A stretch of 52,996 nt of DNA, taken from positions 1 to 52,996 of the forward strand of contig CAYZQS010000006.1 in the NCBI GenBank assembly GCA_964480735.1, given 5' to 3'. The notes under the pieces are model-generated. The model saw only the letters and a list, made by a program, of their open reading frames with translations. It was not told the DNA's origin and ran no database searches. Below are positions 25,273 to 34,823 of this stretch, piece after piece. Positions within the stretch are counted from its first letter, which is position 1, and the number at the start of each line of letters is the position of its first letter. The position numbers were made by a program, and so were the translations under genes. The DNA comes from UBA5972 sp964480735 (GTDB lineage Bacteria; Pseudomonadota; Alphaproteobacteria; Rhodobacterales; Rhodobacteraceae).

Positions 25273-26319
25273 ATGAATTACGACGAAAAGCTGACGAAGG
25301 CGCTGGACCGTTTGCGTGATCAGGGCAATTACCGCACATTTATTGATATTGAGCGCACCAACGGCGCGTTTCCCCGCGCCGTTTGGCACGCGCCGGACGG
25401 CGAAAGCCACGATATTACCGTCTGGTGCGGCAACGACTATCTTGGCATGGGCCAGCACCCTGACGTGTTAAGCGCCATGCACGAAGCATTGGAGGCCACC
25501 GGCGCCGGTTCCGGCGGCACCCGCAACATTTCGGGAACCACGGTTTACCACAAAGCGCTGGAGGCGGAACTTGCCGATTTGCACCAAAAAGAGGCGGCGC
25601 TGGTGTTCACATCGGCCTATATCGCCAATGAGGCCACGCTGTCCGTGCTGCCAAAACTGTTCCCGGATTTGGTCATCCTGTCAGACGCCTTAAATCACGC
25701 CTCGATGATCGAGGGCATCCGCCACGGCAATTGCGAAAAGCACATATTCCGNNNNNNNNNNNNNNNNNNNNNNNNNNNNNNNNNNNNNNNNNNNNNNNNN
25801 NNNNNNNNNNNNNNNNNNNNNNNNNNNNNNNNNNNNNNNNNNNNNNNNNNNATGGGCGGGTATATCGCGACTTCCGCTAAAATGGCCGACGCGGTGCGGT
25901 CTTTTGCACCCGGCTTTATCTTCACCACCTCTTTGCCGCCTGCCGTTGCCGCCGGTGCCGCCGCCTCTATCCGGCATCTGAAAGGCGACGACACACTGCG
26001 CATTCAGCAACAAACCAACGCCAAAATCCTGAAAATGCGCCTGAAAGGTCTGGGCCTGCCGCTGACCGATCACGGCAGCCACATCGTGCCGGTGCATGTG
26101 GGCAATCCGGTGAAATGCAAGATGCTGTCAGATCTTTTGCTGGAACGTCACGGCATTTACGTCCAGCCGATCAACTATCCCACGGTGCCCCTTGGAACCG
26201 AGCGACTGCGCTTTACCCCAAGCCCGGTTCACACGCCTGATCTGATGAACCGGCTGGTCGCGGCGATGGACGACCTTTGGCAGCAATGTGAGCTAAATCG
26301 CGCCGAGTTGAGCGCCTGA
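25273..26319 (+). CDS. hemA: 5-aminolevulinate synthase (interrupted by gap)
   Basis: PLP enzyme that joins glycine and succinyl-CoA, the C4 route to tetrapyrroles and a lineage marker for alphaproteobacteria. The N-terminal part reads YRTFIDIERTNGAFPRA, VWCGNDYLGMGQHP and GSGGTRNISGTTVYHK. The C-terminal part reads GGYIATSAKMADAVRSF, FIFTTSLPPAVAAGAAAS and YVQPINYPTVP. About 314 residues are visible against about 405 in relatives, so some 90 residues are hidden. The gap covers the PLP-binding Lys just before MGGYIA and the conserved Asp/His that contact the cofactor. GGGAGCG precedes the ATG. Confidence 0.95.
   Translation: MNYDEKLTKALDRLRDQGNYRTFIDIERTNGAFPRAVWHAPDGESHDITVWCGNDYLGMGQHPDVLSAMHEALEATGAGSGGTRNISGTTVYHKALEAELADLHQKEAALVFTSAYIANEATLSVLPKLFPDLVILSDALNHASMIEGIRHGNCEKHIFXXXXXXXXXXXXXXXXXXXXXXXXXXXXXXXXXXMGGYIATSAKMADAVRSFAPGFIFTTSLPPAVAAGAAASIRHLKGDDTLRIQQQTNAKILKMRLKGLGLPLTDHGSHIVPVHVGNPVKCKMLSDLLLERHGIYVQPINYPTVPLGTERLRFTPSPVHTPDLMNRLVAAMDDLWQQCELNRAELSA
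25752..25851. other. assembly gap (100 N) inside hemA
   Basis: Exactly 100 N. Comparison with the known length of the family implies roughly 275-280 missing bases. Confidence 0.95.
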
Positions 26320-26376
26320 AAAAAACTGACCCGTGCAAGTTGCAATTTATTGTGTTAAGTTAACGCCTTAATAAGA

Positions 26377-26395
26377 CTCCGATTGCGAATCGGAG
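26377..26395. repeat. perfect 8 bp hairpin between hemA and the RodZ-like gene
   Basis: CTCCGATT (26377-26384) and AATCGGAG (26388-26395) flank only GCG. On the plus strand no T-run follows, so it may be a mRNA-end hairpin for hemA or an operator for the next gene, which starts 41 bp later. Confidence 0.4.
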
Positions 26396-26435
26396 CCTGG
26401 CGGGAAACTCGGAAGCGCAAATTGGGGCAGTTTGC

Positions 26436-27629
26436 ATGAACGATGGTATCGACAATTCGGCGCGGGGGTATGACTCTTACCAGATGAAGCTGGGGGATTT
26501 GATGCGTGGCGAACGGGCGACGCTTGGAAAATCCCTGCTGGACGTGCAGCGCGACCTGCGCATTAAGGCCGCCTATATTTCCGCCATCGAAAATTGCGAT
26601 CCCACGGTTTTTCAAACCCCCGGATTTATCGCCGGACACGTGCGGTCTTATGCGCGGTATCTGGACCTTGATCCCGATATTGTGTTTGAAATGTTTTGCC
26701 GCGAAAGCGAATTTAACGGCGTAAATCCCGGCCAGAAGTCAAAGAAGGACCAGGCCCAAACAACCGGTTCTGTGGCCCCCGGGGCGGCAAATTCCGGTAA
26801 AATCGCGCCGGCAGCGGCCAACAGCAACGCTTTTCCCGATCCCTTCAACACCACCCGGACAAATTTTTCCAAATCCAACGACAGTTTCTTAAGCCAGTTG
26901 TCCGGCTCTTCGCTCGCATCTATTTTTGTGCTGATCGTGTTGATCCTTGGCATTGGCTTTGGCGCATGGATGGTGCTGCAGGATATTCAGCGGGTCGAAT
27001 TTGTGCCGGTTGCCGAAAGCCCCGGCCTGATTGCCGATGGTTTCAGCAGTGCCGATGACGGGTTGGTATCGTCGCAAGATGTTCTGACGGTTTCAAAGGT
27101 GGGTGCGGAAAATCTGGATCAGCTTTATCGCCCTCAAGAGCTTGACGTGCCGGTGCTTGAGGCACGCGACGGGCCGATTTCAATCATCAATCCTGACAAT
27201 ATTGGTGCCACAGTTGCCGGGGGTGGGTTGGTAATCAAACCACAGGCGGAGGACACGATAGCCTCGGGACCAAAGGTGATCGACGAAGCGCCACCGCAGG
27301 TTTCCATCGTGGCGGAACGGGCCGCGTGGGTGCGGGTGTCTTTAGAAGACGGGTCTGTGTTGTTTGAAAGAATTTTGAACGCCGGTGAAAGCTTTCGGTT
27401 GCCAAGCGGCATCAAGCCTCCGGTATTGCGGGCTGGCAACGCTGGGCATGTATTCGTTACCGTGGGCGACAATACTTTTGGTCCAATCGGGGACGGTGCG
27501 GCGGTTGCCAAGGGCGTGTCACTGGCTGGTGCGGATATTTCCAGCACCTACAGGTCCATCAGCGATCAGGATCAGCTGCGCGCACTTGAAAATCCAAAGA
27601 TTATTACCCTGAACCAATCCAGCCAATAG
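26436..27629 (+). CDS. RodZ-like protein: HTH, one membrane segment, DUF4115
   Basis: 397 aa. The N-terminal HTH_25 domain (LGDLMRGERATLGKSLLDVQ, then RIKAAYISAIENCDPTVFQ, PGFIAGHVRSYARYLDLDP) is that of RodZ. A linker and one transmembrane helix (SIFVLIVLILGIGFGAWMVL, about residue 170) follow. The C-terminal part (AAWVRVSLEDGSVLFERIL, LPSGIKPPVLRAGNAGHVFV) is a DUF4115 domain. RodZ links MreB to the cell wall. The place directly upstream of ispG matches the rodZ-ispG order of enterobacteria. The long disordered central part is typical of roseobacter versions. Confidence 0.85.
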   Translation: MNDGIDNSARGYDSYQMKLGDLMRGERATLGKSLLDVQRDLRIKAAYISAIENCDPTVFQTPGFIAGHVRSYARYLDLDPDIVFEMFCRESEFNGVNPGQKSKKDQAQTTGSVAPGAANSGKIAPAAANSNAFPDPFNTTRTNFSKSNDSFLSQLSGSSLASIFVLIVLILGIGFGAWMVLQDIQRVEFVPVAESPGLIADGFSSADDGLVSSQDVLTVSKVGAENLDQLYRPQELDVPVLEARDGPISIINPDNIGATVAGGGLVIKPQAEDTIASGPKVIDEAPPQVSIVAERAAWVRVSLEDGSVLFERILNAGESFRLPSGIKPPVLRAGNAGHVFVTVGDNTFGPIGDGAAVAKGVSLAGADISSTYRSISDQDQLRALENPKIITLNQSSQ

Positions 27630-27717
27630 ACGCGACACAGAATGACCACGTTGCCACCGCTGCGGCTGCGCGGTATGCAACGGCTATGATTTCCAAAATG
27701 CGCAGGAATATTCCGGT

Positions 27718-28845
27718 TTGAGTACCCTAAACACCATTCGCCCCTGGCGCAATATAACGCGCCGCGCTTCCCGACAGATCCACGTGGGTCCGCTGGCTGT
27801 GGGCGGTGACGCGCCGATCTCGGTGCAGACAATGACCAACACGATCACATCAGACGTGGCGGCAACCGTGGCGCAGGTGCAGGCCTGCGCAGAAGCCGGA
27901 GCCGATATCGTGCGGGTGTCCTGCCCGGACGAAGCCTCTACCAAAGCGATGAGCGAAATCGTGCGCGAAAGCCCGGTGCCGCTGGTGGCGGATATCCACT
28001 TTCATTACAAGCGGGCGATCGAGGCGGCAAAGGCAGGGGTTGCCTGCCTGCGCATCAATCCCGGCAATATCGGCAAGCCGGAACGGGTGCGCGAAGTGAT
28101 CAAGGCAGCGCGGGATCACGGCTGTTCGATCCGTATCGGCGTGAACGCCGGTTCGCTGGAAAAACATCTGCTTGAAAAATACGCCGAACCCTGTCCCGAG
28201 GCGATGGTCGAAAGCGGGCTGGATCACATCCGCATCCTGCAGGACAATGATTTTCATGAATTTAAGATCAGCGTGAAGGCGTCAGACGTGTTTCTTGCCG
28301 CGGCAGCCTATCAGCAACTGGCCGAAGCCACCGACGCGCCGATCCATCTGGGCATAACAGAGGCCGGGGGTCTGGTTTCCGGCACGGTTAAATCGGCCAT
28401 TGGTCTGGGCAACCTTCTGTGGTCCGGCATTGGTGACACCATCCGCGTCAGCCTGTCCGCTGATCCGGTGAAAGAGGTCAAGGCGGGTTTTGAAATCCTG
28501 AAATCCCTGGGCCTGCGGCACCGTGGCGTGAACATCATTTCCTGCCCCTCATGTGCGCGTCAGGGTTTTGACGTGATCAAAACCGTGGCACTGCTGGAGG
28601 AAAAACTGGCCCATATCCACACGCCCATGTCCCTGTCGATTATCGGCTGTGTGGTCAACGGGCCGGGTGAGGCATCTATGACCGATATCGGGTTTACCGG
28701 CGGCGGGGCCGGGTCGGGCATGGTCTATCTGGCAGGCATGCAGGACCACAAGCTGAAGAACGAACAGATGATCGGGCACATCGTGGACCTGGTGGAGAAA
28801 AAAGCCGAAGAGATCGAAGCGGCGCGGCAGCAGGTGGCGGAATAA
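27718..28845 (+). CDS. ispG: 4-hydroxy-3-methylbut-2-en-1-yl diphosphate synthase (GcpE)
   Basis: 375 aa. It is the penultimate enzyme of the MEP isoprenoid pathway and contains a [4Fe-4S] cluster. Cluster ligands are in CPSCARQ and GCVVNGPGEA. The TIM-barrel N-terminus has ISVQTMTNTITSD and LVADIHFHYK. The only start that gives a sensible N-terminus is TTG at 27718, with AGGA ten bases upstream; the frame remains open further upstream but without a better start. It follows the RodZ-like gene by 88 bp. Confidence 0.93.
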   Translation: MSTLNTIRPWRNITRRASRQIHVGPLAVGGDAPISVQTMTNTITSDVAATVAQVQACAEAGADIVRVSCPDEASTKAMSEIVRESPVPLVADIHFHYKRAIEAAKAGVACLRINPGNIGKPERVREVIKAARDHGCSIRIGVNAGSLEKHLLEKYAEPCPEAMVESGLDHIRILQDNDFHEFKISVKASDVFLAAAAYQQLAEATDAPIHLGITEAGGLVSGTVKSAIGLGNLLWSGIGDTIRVSLSADPVKEVKAGFEILKSLGLRHRGVNIISCPSCARQGFDVIKTVALLEEKLAHIHTPMSLSIIGCVVNGPGEASMTDIGFTGGGAGSGMVYLAGMQDHKLKNEQMIGHIVDLVEKKAEEIEAARQQVAE

Positions 28846-28851
28846 CATAAT

Positions 28852-29346
28852 ATGAGCTTTTTTAATTCCGCACTGCTGGTTGTGATTGCGCTGGTGGTAC
28901 TTGCGCCGGTCTATGTGCGATTGGCGCCAAGTAATGCGGCGCGGTGGCACGTGGACCCGACAACCGCCGCGCGCCCGCGTACGCCAAATTATTACTTCGT
29001 TTTGCAGTCGATTCCAAAACGCCCGGCCCCTGTCTTTCAGGCAGACGCCGCGGAACTGGCTGCCGCGTTTGATGCGTTTGCCGTTGCCCAGCCTTTGGTG
29101 GTGCGGCTGGCTGGCGGGGTTGACGATCTGCACATCACATACGTCCAGCGCAGCAATACCATGAAATACCCCGATTATCTGTCCGTCAGGTTCATTGACC
29201 TTGGCGGCGGGCTGGCCACTGTTGCGATCTTCTCGCGCTCTCGATTTGGGATTGGCGATAGGGGTTTTAACAAGCGCCGCGTCCAGAAATGGCTGAAATC
29301 GCTGGACAGTTTTGCGCGGATTGACCCATCAAAACAAAGCGATTGA
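28852..29346 (+). CDS. DUF1499-family protein with N-terminal membrane anchor
   Basis: 164 aa. The hydrophobic N-terminus (LLVVIALVVLAPVYVRLAP) is a signal anchor. The C-terminal text VAIFSRSRFGIGDRGFNKRR followed by VQKWL is the DUF1499 signature. The function of this family is unknown. It starts 6 bp after ispG and ends 4 bp before prfA, so it is inside the same transcript. Confidence 0.82.
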   Translation: MSFFNSALLVVIALVVLAPVYVRLAPSNAARWHVDPTTAARPRTPNYYFVLQSIPKRPAPVFQADAAELAAAFDAFAVAQPLVVRLAGGVDDLHITYVQRSNTMKYPDYLSVRFIDLGGGLATVAIFSRSRFGIGDRGFNKRRVQKWLKSLDSFARIDPSKQSD

Positions 29347-29350
29347 TCTG

Positions 29351-30155
29351 ATGGTTCCCGAAGAAAAATTACACCAGATTACCGACAGGTTTGATTTTCT
29401 GGAGGCCCGGATGGCCAGTGGCACCGCCACTGATGACATCGCAACCATTTCCAAGGAATACGCCGATCTTCGGCCGGTGGTGGAACAGATACGGGCGTAC
29501 CAGGCGTTGGTCAGCGCCTTTCAGGACGCGGCTGACATGGTGTCTGATCCGGAAATGAAAGCGCTGGCGGAAGAAGAGATGTTTGCGTTAAAGGAAAAGC
29601 TGCCACAAGCCGAGCACGCGCTTAAACTGACGCTTTTGCCCAAAGATGCTGCGGACAGCCGTCCGGCAATCCTTGAAATCCGCGCCGGCACGGGCGGTGA
29701 TGAGGCNNNNNNNNNNNNNNNNNNNNNNNNNNNNNNNNNNNNNNNNNNNNNNNNNNNNNNNNNNNNNNNNNNNNNNNNNNNNNNNNNNNNNNNNNNNNNN
29801 NNNNNNCGCCGTGCGCATCGTTCACATTCCAACCGGAACTATGGTGGTGTCAGCGGAAAAATCCCAGCACCGCAACCGCGAGATTGCGATGGCTGTGATG
29901 CGCACACGGCTGTTTGATCTGGAGCGGCAAAAGGCCGACGATGAACGGGCGGCGGCGCGCAAGGGCCAGGTGGGCAGCGGCGACCGGTCCGAGCGCATCC
30001 GCACCTATAACTTTCCCCAGGGCCGCCTGACCGATCACCGCATCAATCTTACGCTTTATAAGCTGGATCAGGCGCTACAGGGCGACATCGACGAGGTGAT
30101 TGACGCGCTTATTGCCGATGATCAGGCCACGCGGCTGGCGGAACTTGATCCGTGA
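29351..30155 (+). CDS. prfA: peptide chain release factor 1 (interrupted by gap)
   Basis: RF1 recognises UAA/UAG and triggers release of the polypeptide. Before the gap the N-terminal helical domain ends at ILEIRAGTGGDEA. After it, VRIVHIPTGTMVVSAEKSQH, RTYNFPQGRLTDHRINLTLY and the C-terminal helix follow. About 233 residues are visible, against about 350. The catalytic GGQ and most of the PxT tripeptide region lie in the gap. The reading frame differs on the two sides of the N-run, which proves that 100 is not the true length. The ATG at 29351 is chosen. Confidence 0.95.
29707..29806. other. assembly gap (100 N) inside prfA
   Basis: Exactly 100 N. The flanking prfA segments are in different frames, so the true missing length must be a multiple of 3, and roughly 360 bases by family length. 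Confidence 0.97.
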
Positions 30156-30988
30156 AGCAGACCGTACAAGAGTTGCTGAAAGCTGCAACAAGCGAATTGC
30201 AGCAGGCGGGAGTTGATGATCCGCACTCAGACGCACGCCGATTGCTGGCCCATGCCACGGGTTCGCAGACCTTTCACGGCACCGACGAAATTGCACCCGA
30301 CCACGCCGCCAAATTCTTCAAGATGATCGAGGCCCGGCGCATGCGCAAACCGGTTTCGCAAATCATTGGACGGCGGGCGTTCTGGACGCTGGAATTTGAT
30401 GTGGCACCACAGGTGCTTGACCCGCGACCGGAAACCGAAGTGTTGGTCAAACAGGCGCTGACGGGTCAATTTACCGATGTTCTTGATCTTGGCACCGGCA
30501 GCGGCTGCATTGCGCTGTGTTTGCTCAACGAAAACCCAAGCGCCACCGCAGTGGCCGTTGACACAAGCGAAGAGGCGCTGGAGATTGCCCAGAAAAACGC
30601 CGTTGATCTGGGGCTGCGCGACCGGATCACGCTGTTGTCGTCCAACTGGTTTACCCATGTGGACGCAAGTTTTGACCTGATCGTGTGCAATCCACCCTAC
30701 GTGCGGCTGGACGAAATGCCAAACCTGTCTGAAGAAATCCGGTTGTGGGAACCGATGACAGCGCTGACCGCCGGGCCGGAGGGGCTGGAAGCATACCGCA
30801 TTATTGCAGCGGACATCATGGATCATTTGCGCCCCGGTGGGCGGGCATTGTTTGAGATTGGACCGGACCAGGCAAAAGCGGTAGCCGGTATATTTGCCGC
30901 CGTGCAATTGCATGACAGCAAAGTGCACAAAGATCTGGATGGCCGCGACCGCGTGGTTGAATTCACCCGCAGCCGTCAGGCTGTGTAA
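30152..30988 (+). CDS. prmC: release factor glutamine methyltransferase
   Basis: 278 aa. It methylates the Gln of the GGQ motif in release factors using AdoMet. The AdoMet motif I LDLGTGSGCIALCL and the catalytic NPPY (VCNPPYVRLDE) are intact. A GTG start overlaps the prfA stop (GTGA), the usual prfA-prmC coupling. A possible terminator follows at 31002. Confidence 0.95.
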   Translation: MKQTVQELLKAATSELQQAGVDDPHSDARRLLAHATGSQTFHGTDEIAPDHAAKFFKMIEARRMRKPVSQIIGRRAFWTLEFDVAPQVLDPRPETEVLVKQALTGQFTDVLDLGTGSGCIALCLLNENPSATAVAVDTSEEALEIAQKNAVDLGLRDRITLLSSNWFTHVDASFDLIVCNPPYVRLDEMPNLSEEIRLWEPMTALTAGPEGLEAYRIIAADIMDHLRPGGRALFEIGPDQAKAVAGIFAAVQLHDSKVHKDLDGRDRVVEFTRSRQAV

Positions 30989-31001
30989 AATTGTCCAAAT
31001 T

Positions 31002-31040
31002 GCCTAAAAATGCACGTTATATTAGGTTTTAGGCTTGTTT
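31002..31040 (+). terminator. probable terminator after prmC
   Basis: GCCTAAAA (31002-31009) pairs with TTTTAGGC (31027-31034), then TTGTTTTG. The stem is AT-rich with a 17-base loop, so moderate confidence only. The region 30989-31205 otherwise shows no gene and should contain the promoter of the DUF4167 gene. Confidence 0.45.
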
Positions 31041-31205
31041 TGTTAAGCTGTGCCTGTATAGCATAGCTTACGCGGATGATTGATTGGATAGGCTGATCTC
31101 ACCGCTTGCCGCTCTTAAAAAGAAAACTTGCGCATCTCAGTCCACTGGACTGCACAACTCAAAATCAACATTTCCACCACCCCAATGGGCAGAAAACCGG
31201 TTAGT

Positions 31206-31751
31206 ATGAGATCATCAAACAAATCCCGTTCGCGTCATAAAAATAACAACCGTCGCAACACGACAAACGTCATCAACCGCGTGTTTGACAGTTCGGGTCC
31301 GGAAGGCAAGGTTCGCGGCACACCGCAGCAGATTGTCGAGAAATACCAGTCGCTGGCCCGGGATTCGCAGTTGAACAACGACCGCGTGGCGGCGGAAAAC
31401 TTCCTGCAACACTCGGAACATTATTCGCGCCTGCTGGCCGAGGCACAGCGCGAGGCGACCGCGCGGCGCGAACAACACGAGGCCCAGCAAGGCCAACGGC
31501 GAGAGGCGCAGCCGCAACACCAAAACCAGAACCAACAGCATCAGCGCCCGCAGGAAAATGCGTCCAACGCCCATAATGAGGCCCAGCCGGATGTTATTGC
31601 GCCAAAAGAAGACGCCGCGGCCAACAGCGGGCTGGTGGAAACGCCGGAAAGCAACAACGCCAGAAAACCCAAGGCAAAGACCGAAAAGCCCAAGGCGTTA
31701 AAAGAAAAACCCATCGAAAAAAATGACGCAGAGCAAAGCGCTGCGGAATAG
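31206..31751 (+). CDS. DUF4167 protein, basic N-terminus and Gln/Asn-rich tail
   Basis: 181 aa. The N-terminus is strongly basic (MRSSNKSRSRHKNNNRRNT), followed by the conserved core VINRVFDSSGPEGKVRGTPQ and QIVEKYQSLARDSQ, DRVAAENFLQHSEHYSRLL. This core defines DUF4167, found only in alphaproteobacteria. The rest is low-complexity, Gln/Asn/Glu-rich and ends in Lys/Pro/Glu repeats, so disordered. RNA binding is an attractive guess from the basic head. The longer 26-codon extension upstream is not needed. It is convergent with rsmA, 4 bp apart. Confidence 0.85.
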   Translation: MRSSNKSRSRHKNNNRRNTTNVINRVFDSSGPEGKVRGTPQQIVEKYQSLARDSQLNNDRVAAENFLQHSEHYSRLLAEAQREATARREQHEAQQGQRREAQPQHQNQNQQHQRPQENASNAHNEAQPDVIAPKEDAAANSGLVETPESNNARKPKAKTEKPKALKEKPIEKNDAEQSAAE

Positions 31752-31755
31752 CCGG

Positions 31756-32610
31756 CTAAGTTGTTGATTTCTCGGCCCGCAATGCGCGGGCAAGCGTACA
31801 AAACCCCTCTATCGTGATATTTTCGGCCCGCTCTGTTGGCGCAATTCCGGCTGTTTTCAAATGCAGCAGAATATTGGGTGACAACCCTTTCAGGCTGGCC
31901 CGCAACATCTTGCGCCGCTGACCAAAGGCAGTGGCCACCAGCTTTTCAAGCGTGGCGTCATCGGCTGGAAACAGCATCTGGTCGCGCATTTCAATGTGCA
32001 CCACGCAGGATGTCACCTTCGGTGGCGGGCTGAACGCAACCGGTGGAATTTCCATCACGATTTTGGCCCGCGCGCGTCGTTGGGTCAGGACCGCCAGCCG
32101 TCCGTAGGCCTTGCTGCCGGGCTGCGCGACAATGCGCCGGGCGACCTCTTTTTGAAACATAAGCGTCAAAGACTGCCAAAACGGCGGCCAGCTTAGCGGC
32201 GTCAGCCAGCGCACCAGCAATTCAGTGCCAATATTGTAAGGCAGGTTGGCGACAACCCGGATGGGCGGCGTCAGGCTGTCCGCCACAGAAACGTCAAGCG
32301 CGTCGCCCTCCAAGACGTCAAGCCGCCCCGGATAACGCTCCGAAATCTGGTGCAGGGCGGGCAGGCAGCGGCGGTCTTTTTCGATCACCAACAGACTGCG
32401 CGCACCTGCCGCCAGCAAAGCGCGTGTCAGCCCGCCGGGGCCGGGGCCAACCTCAAGAACATCGCATTTTGACAAGTCACCGGCCTGCCGCGCGATTTTG
32501 CCGGTCAGGTTCAGGTCCATCAGGAAATTCTGCCCCAGCGATTTGCGCGCCCGCAAACCGTGATCCGCAATGATCTGGCGCAGCGGCGGCAGGCCGTCGG
32601 TCGCGCTCAT
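31756..32610 (-). CDS. rsmA: 16S rRNA (adenine1518-N6/adenine1519-N6)-dimethyltransferase
   Basis: 284 aa. It dimethylates two adjacent adenines near the 3' end of 16S rRNA. SLGQNFLMD, the AdoMet motif VLEVGPGPGGLT and the catalytic NLPYNI are all present. It is the last gene of the lptF-to-rsmA string; its start overlaps the pdxA stop as ATGA. Confidence 0.95.
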   Translation of the reverse strand: MSATDGLPPLRQIIADHGLRARKSLGQNFLMDLNLTGKIARQAGDLSKCDVLEVGPGPGGLTRALLAAGARSLLVIEKDRRCLPALHQISERYPGRLDVLEGDALDVSVADSLTPPIRVVANLPYNIGTELLVRWLTPLSWPPFWQSLTLMFQKEVARRIVAQPGSKAYGRLAVLTQRRARAKIVMEIPPVAFSPPPKVTSCVVHIEMRDQMLFPADDATLEKLVATAFGQRRKMLRASLKGLSPNILLHLKTAGIAPTERAENITIEGFCTLARALRAEKSTT

Positions 32611-33596
32611 TTGATATTTGCGCGTTTGGCTGCGATGTCACTGGCCTGCTTGATCGCTGCAATCAGGCTGGCCGGGTTGGCAAGACCTTTACCGGCAATA
32701 TCAAGTGCTGTGCCGTGATCAGGTGAGGTGCGCACAAACGGCAGGCCAAGCGTGATGTTGGTGCCGCCATAAAAATCCAGGGTTTTGATGGGGATCAAGG
32801 CCTGATCGTGATACATGCAGACCGCCGCGTCATAGGTTTGGCGCATGTCACGGTGAAACATCGTGTCTGCCGACAAAGGTCCGGTCAGACCAAGCCCTTC
32901 GCGGGCAAGCGCTTTGATCACCGGCTCAATCAGGCTTTGCTCTTGGGTTCCCATTGATCCGCCCTCACCGGCGTGAGGGTTCAACCCGGCCACCGCAATG
33001 CGCGGGGCCAAAATGCCAAAATCAGATTTCAGCGCCGCGTGGGTGATCCTGATCGTTTCGGCCAGTCCTTTTTCACTTAGGGCGTTGATCACATCGGCCA
33101 ATGCGATGTGAATTGTCACAGGAACAACCCGCAGATCCGGTGCGGCCAGCATCATGACAGCCGTCGCGCCACCGGCCAGATGGGCCAGATATTCCGTATG
33201 TCCGGGAAAGGCAAAACCTGCCCCGTCTTGCAGGGCTTTTTTGTGAATCGGTGCGGTGCAAACCGCGCTGGCATTCCCGCTGATCACCAGCTGTACCGCG
33301 CGGTCAATGACATCAACTACCGATTGGGCATTTTCTGGCGCTGGAACGCCGGGCGTATTTTCTACCGGAAAATCATGCGCCAAAAGCGGCAGGCCTTTGG
33401 GCATCGCCGCTGCCGCCTGATCAGGCCTTTCAATGACCACAAACGGACATTTGCCGTTCGCAAAGCCTGCCACATGATCCGGATGGGCGATCAAAAAAAA
33501 CGGCAGGTGATCTTTCAGGACCTGCCAGGCCGAAAGCGCAAGTTCAATGCCAACCCCGGCGGGCTCTCCACAGGTCAGGGCAACCGGCAGGCTCAT
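32607..33596 (-). CDS. pdxA: 4-hydroxythreonine-4-phosphate dehydrogenase
   Basis: 329 aa. An enzyme of pyridoxal phosphate synthesis. The N-terminal VALTCGEPAGVGIELAL, the metal and substrate region FAFPGHTEYLAHLAGG and the C-terminal CMYHDQALIPIKTLDF, FVRTSPDHGTALDIAG are diagnostic. The start at 33596 overlaps the surA stop (ATGA). A 44-codon longer reading merely crosses surA in another frame. Confidence 0.95.
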   Translation of the reverse strand: MSLPVALTCGEPAGVGIELALSAWQVLKDHLPFFLIAHPDHVAGFANGKCPFVVIERPDQAAAAMPKGLPLLAHDFPVENTPGVPAPENAQSVVDVIDRAVQLVISGNASAVCTAPIHKKALQDGAGFAFPGHTEYLAHLAGGATAVMMLAAPDLRVVPVTIHIALADVINALSEKGLAETIRITHAALKSDFGILAPRIAVAGLNPHAGEGGSMGTQEQSLIEPVIKALAREGLGLTGPLSADTMFHRDMRQTYDAAVCMYHDQALIPIKTLDFYGGTNITLGLPFVRTSPDHGTALDIAGKGLANPASLIAAIKQASDIAAKRANIK

Positions 33597-34807
33597 CTGA
33601 ATTCTAAAATGGCGTCGCCTTTTAGTTCCTGCAAAAATCCCACGCCAAACGCTTCCAGCCGCTGGCCAAACAGCGCGTTGCGGATCTGTTCGCGGTCGCC
33701 TTCCGCCAGCGCGCCGGTGCGCCCGCACAGCATCAAAAACATCAGAAATTCATCATCTTCGCCCTGAGTCAGGTTGGTGGACACCTCGTTGTTGTCAAGT
33801 TCCTCCAACTCCCGCGCAATGGCTTTTGGCACTTTGCCAACCGGCAGAACGTCGCGACTAAAGGAATTTCCGGGATATTTTTCCGCCTTGGCGTGCAGGT
33901 CTTCACAGGTGTCAATCCCGGCCGCCAAATCAACGGCTGTCTGCAGATTTTCACTGGTGCGGCCTCCGGGGATCAACAAGCGGGCATAGTCAACGGACAC
34001 TGTGCGCGCCGCCACGGTTCGGCCGCTGCGTATCCCGCGCAGCTGATACAACACAACGGCATTGGGCAGCTCTATCGGTGCTGTTATTTCACCAACGCTC
34101 AACGCCAGCAGTTTGGTCGCAATCACCGGCGCCAGACTGGCCAGCGGTGTCCAGTCCAGTTTACCACCCTGCGCCCGGCTTGGTGCTGCGGAAAACGCCG
34201 CCGCGGCCTCTTCAAAAGCAGAAAAGGATTTAAGACGACGTGAAAAATCATCGGCCAAAGCCCGGCTTTGGGCCTCTTGCCCGTTATCAAACGGCAACAC
34301 CAGTTCGGTCAGCAGAACGGAATCCCTGATTGCCGTAGTGCCAAGGGCCAGTGCCGCTTCCAGTTCTGTTTCGCTGACGAAGGCTTTGCCTTGAAACCGC
34401 GTTTGCACCACTTGGCGCCACAACATTCCGGCCCGGACAAAATCACGGAAGGTTTCGGGCGCGATTCCCTCTGTCGCCAGACCTTGCAGTAACTGTTCGG
34501 TCGTCAAATTGGCCCGGGCCGCAAACTCCGTCATGCCCGCCTGCAGCGCGTCCTCGCTTACAGTTGCGCCCTGGGCCACGGCGGCCTGCACGCGCAGGCG
34601 GTCGTCGATCAAATCAAGGCGGGCCTGTTTGACCAGGTCACCCGGTGTGCCAAGCGCGCGTAAAAACATCGCCCGCTGTTCAATCTCAAAATAGGTTACC
34701 GCCCTGCCGTTGACCTTGATCGCCGCGGCATAGGGGCTTTGGGCCATAGAAATTGCCGGAAACACCGTTACAAAAATCGCAGTGCAAAAAACAAGTAAGC
34801 GCATCAT
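33593..34807 (-). CDS. surA: SurA-like periplasmic chaperone/peptidyl-prolyl isomerase
   Basis: 404 aa. A signal peptide (MMRLLVFCTAIFVTVFPAISMAQ) leads into the SurA N-terminal domain (AAIKVNGRAVTYFEIEQRAM, LDLIDDRLRVQAAVAQGATV). A parvulin-like middle part includes AQGGKLDWTPLASLAPVIA and GEITAPIELPNAVVLYQLRG. The C-terminal part is less conserved. It guides outer-membrane proteins such as LptD, its operon neighbour. An adjacent second Met (34804) is an equally possible start. Confidence 0.9.
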   Translation of the reverse strand: MMRLLVFCTAIFVTVFPAISMAQSPYAAAIKVNGRAVTYFEIEQRAMFLRALGTPGDLVKQARLDLIDDRLRVQAAVAQGATVSEDALQAGMTEFAARANLTTEQLLQGLATEGIAPETFRDFVRAGMLWRQVVQTRFQGKAFVSETELEAALALGTTAIRDSVLLTELVLPFDNGQEAQSRALADDFSRRLKSFSAFEEAAAAFSAAPSRAQGGKLDWTPLASLAPVIATKLLALSVGEITAPIELPNAVVLYQLRGIRSGRTVAARTVSVDYARLLIPGGRTSENLQTAVDLAAGIDTCEDLHAKAEKYPGNSFSRDVLPVGKVPKAIARELEELDNNEVSTNLTQGEDDEFLMFLMLCGRTGALAEGDREQIRNALFGQRLEAFGVGFLQELKGDAILEFR

Positions 34808-34823
34808 TTCCGTCCGTATTCCG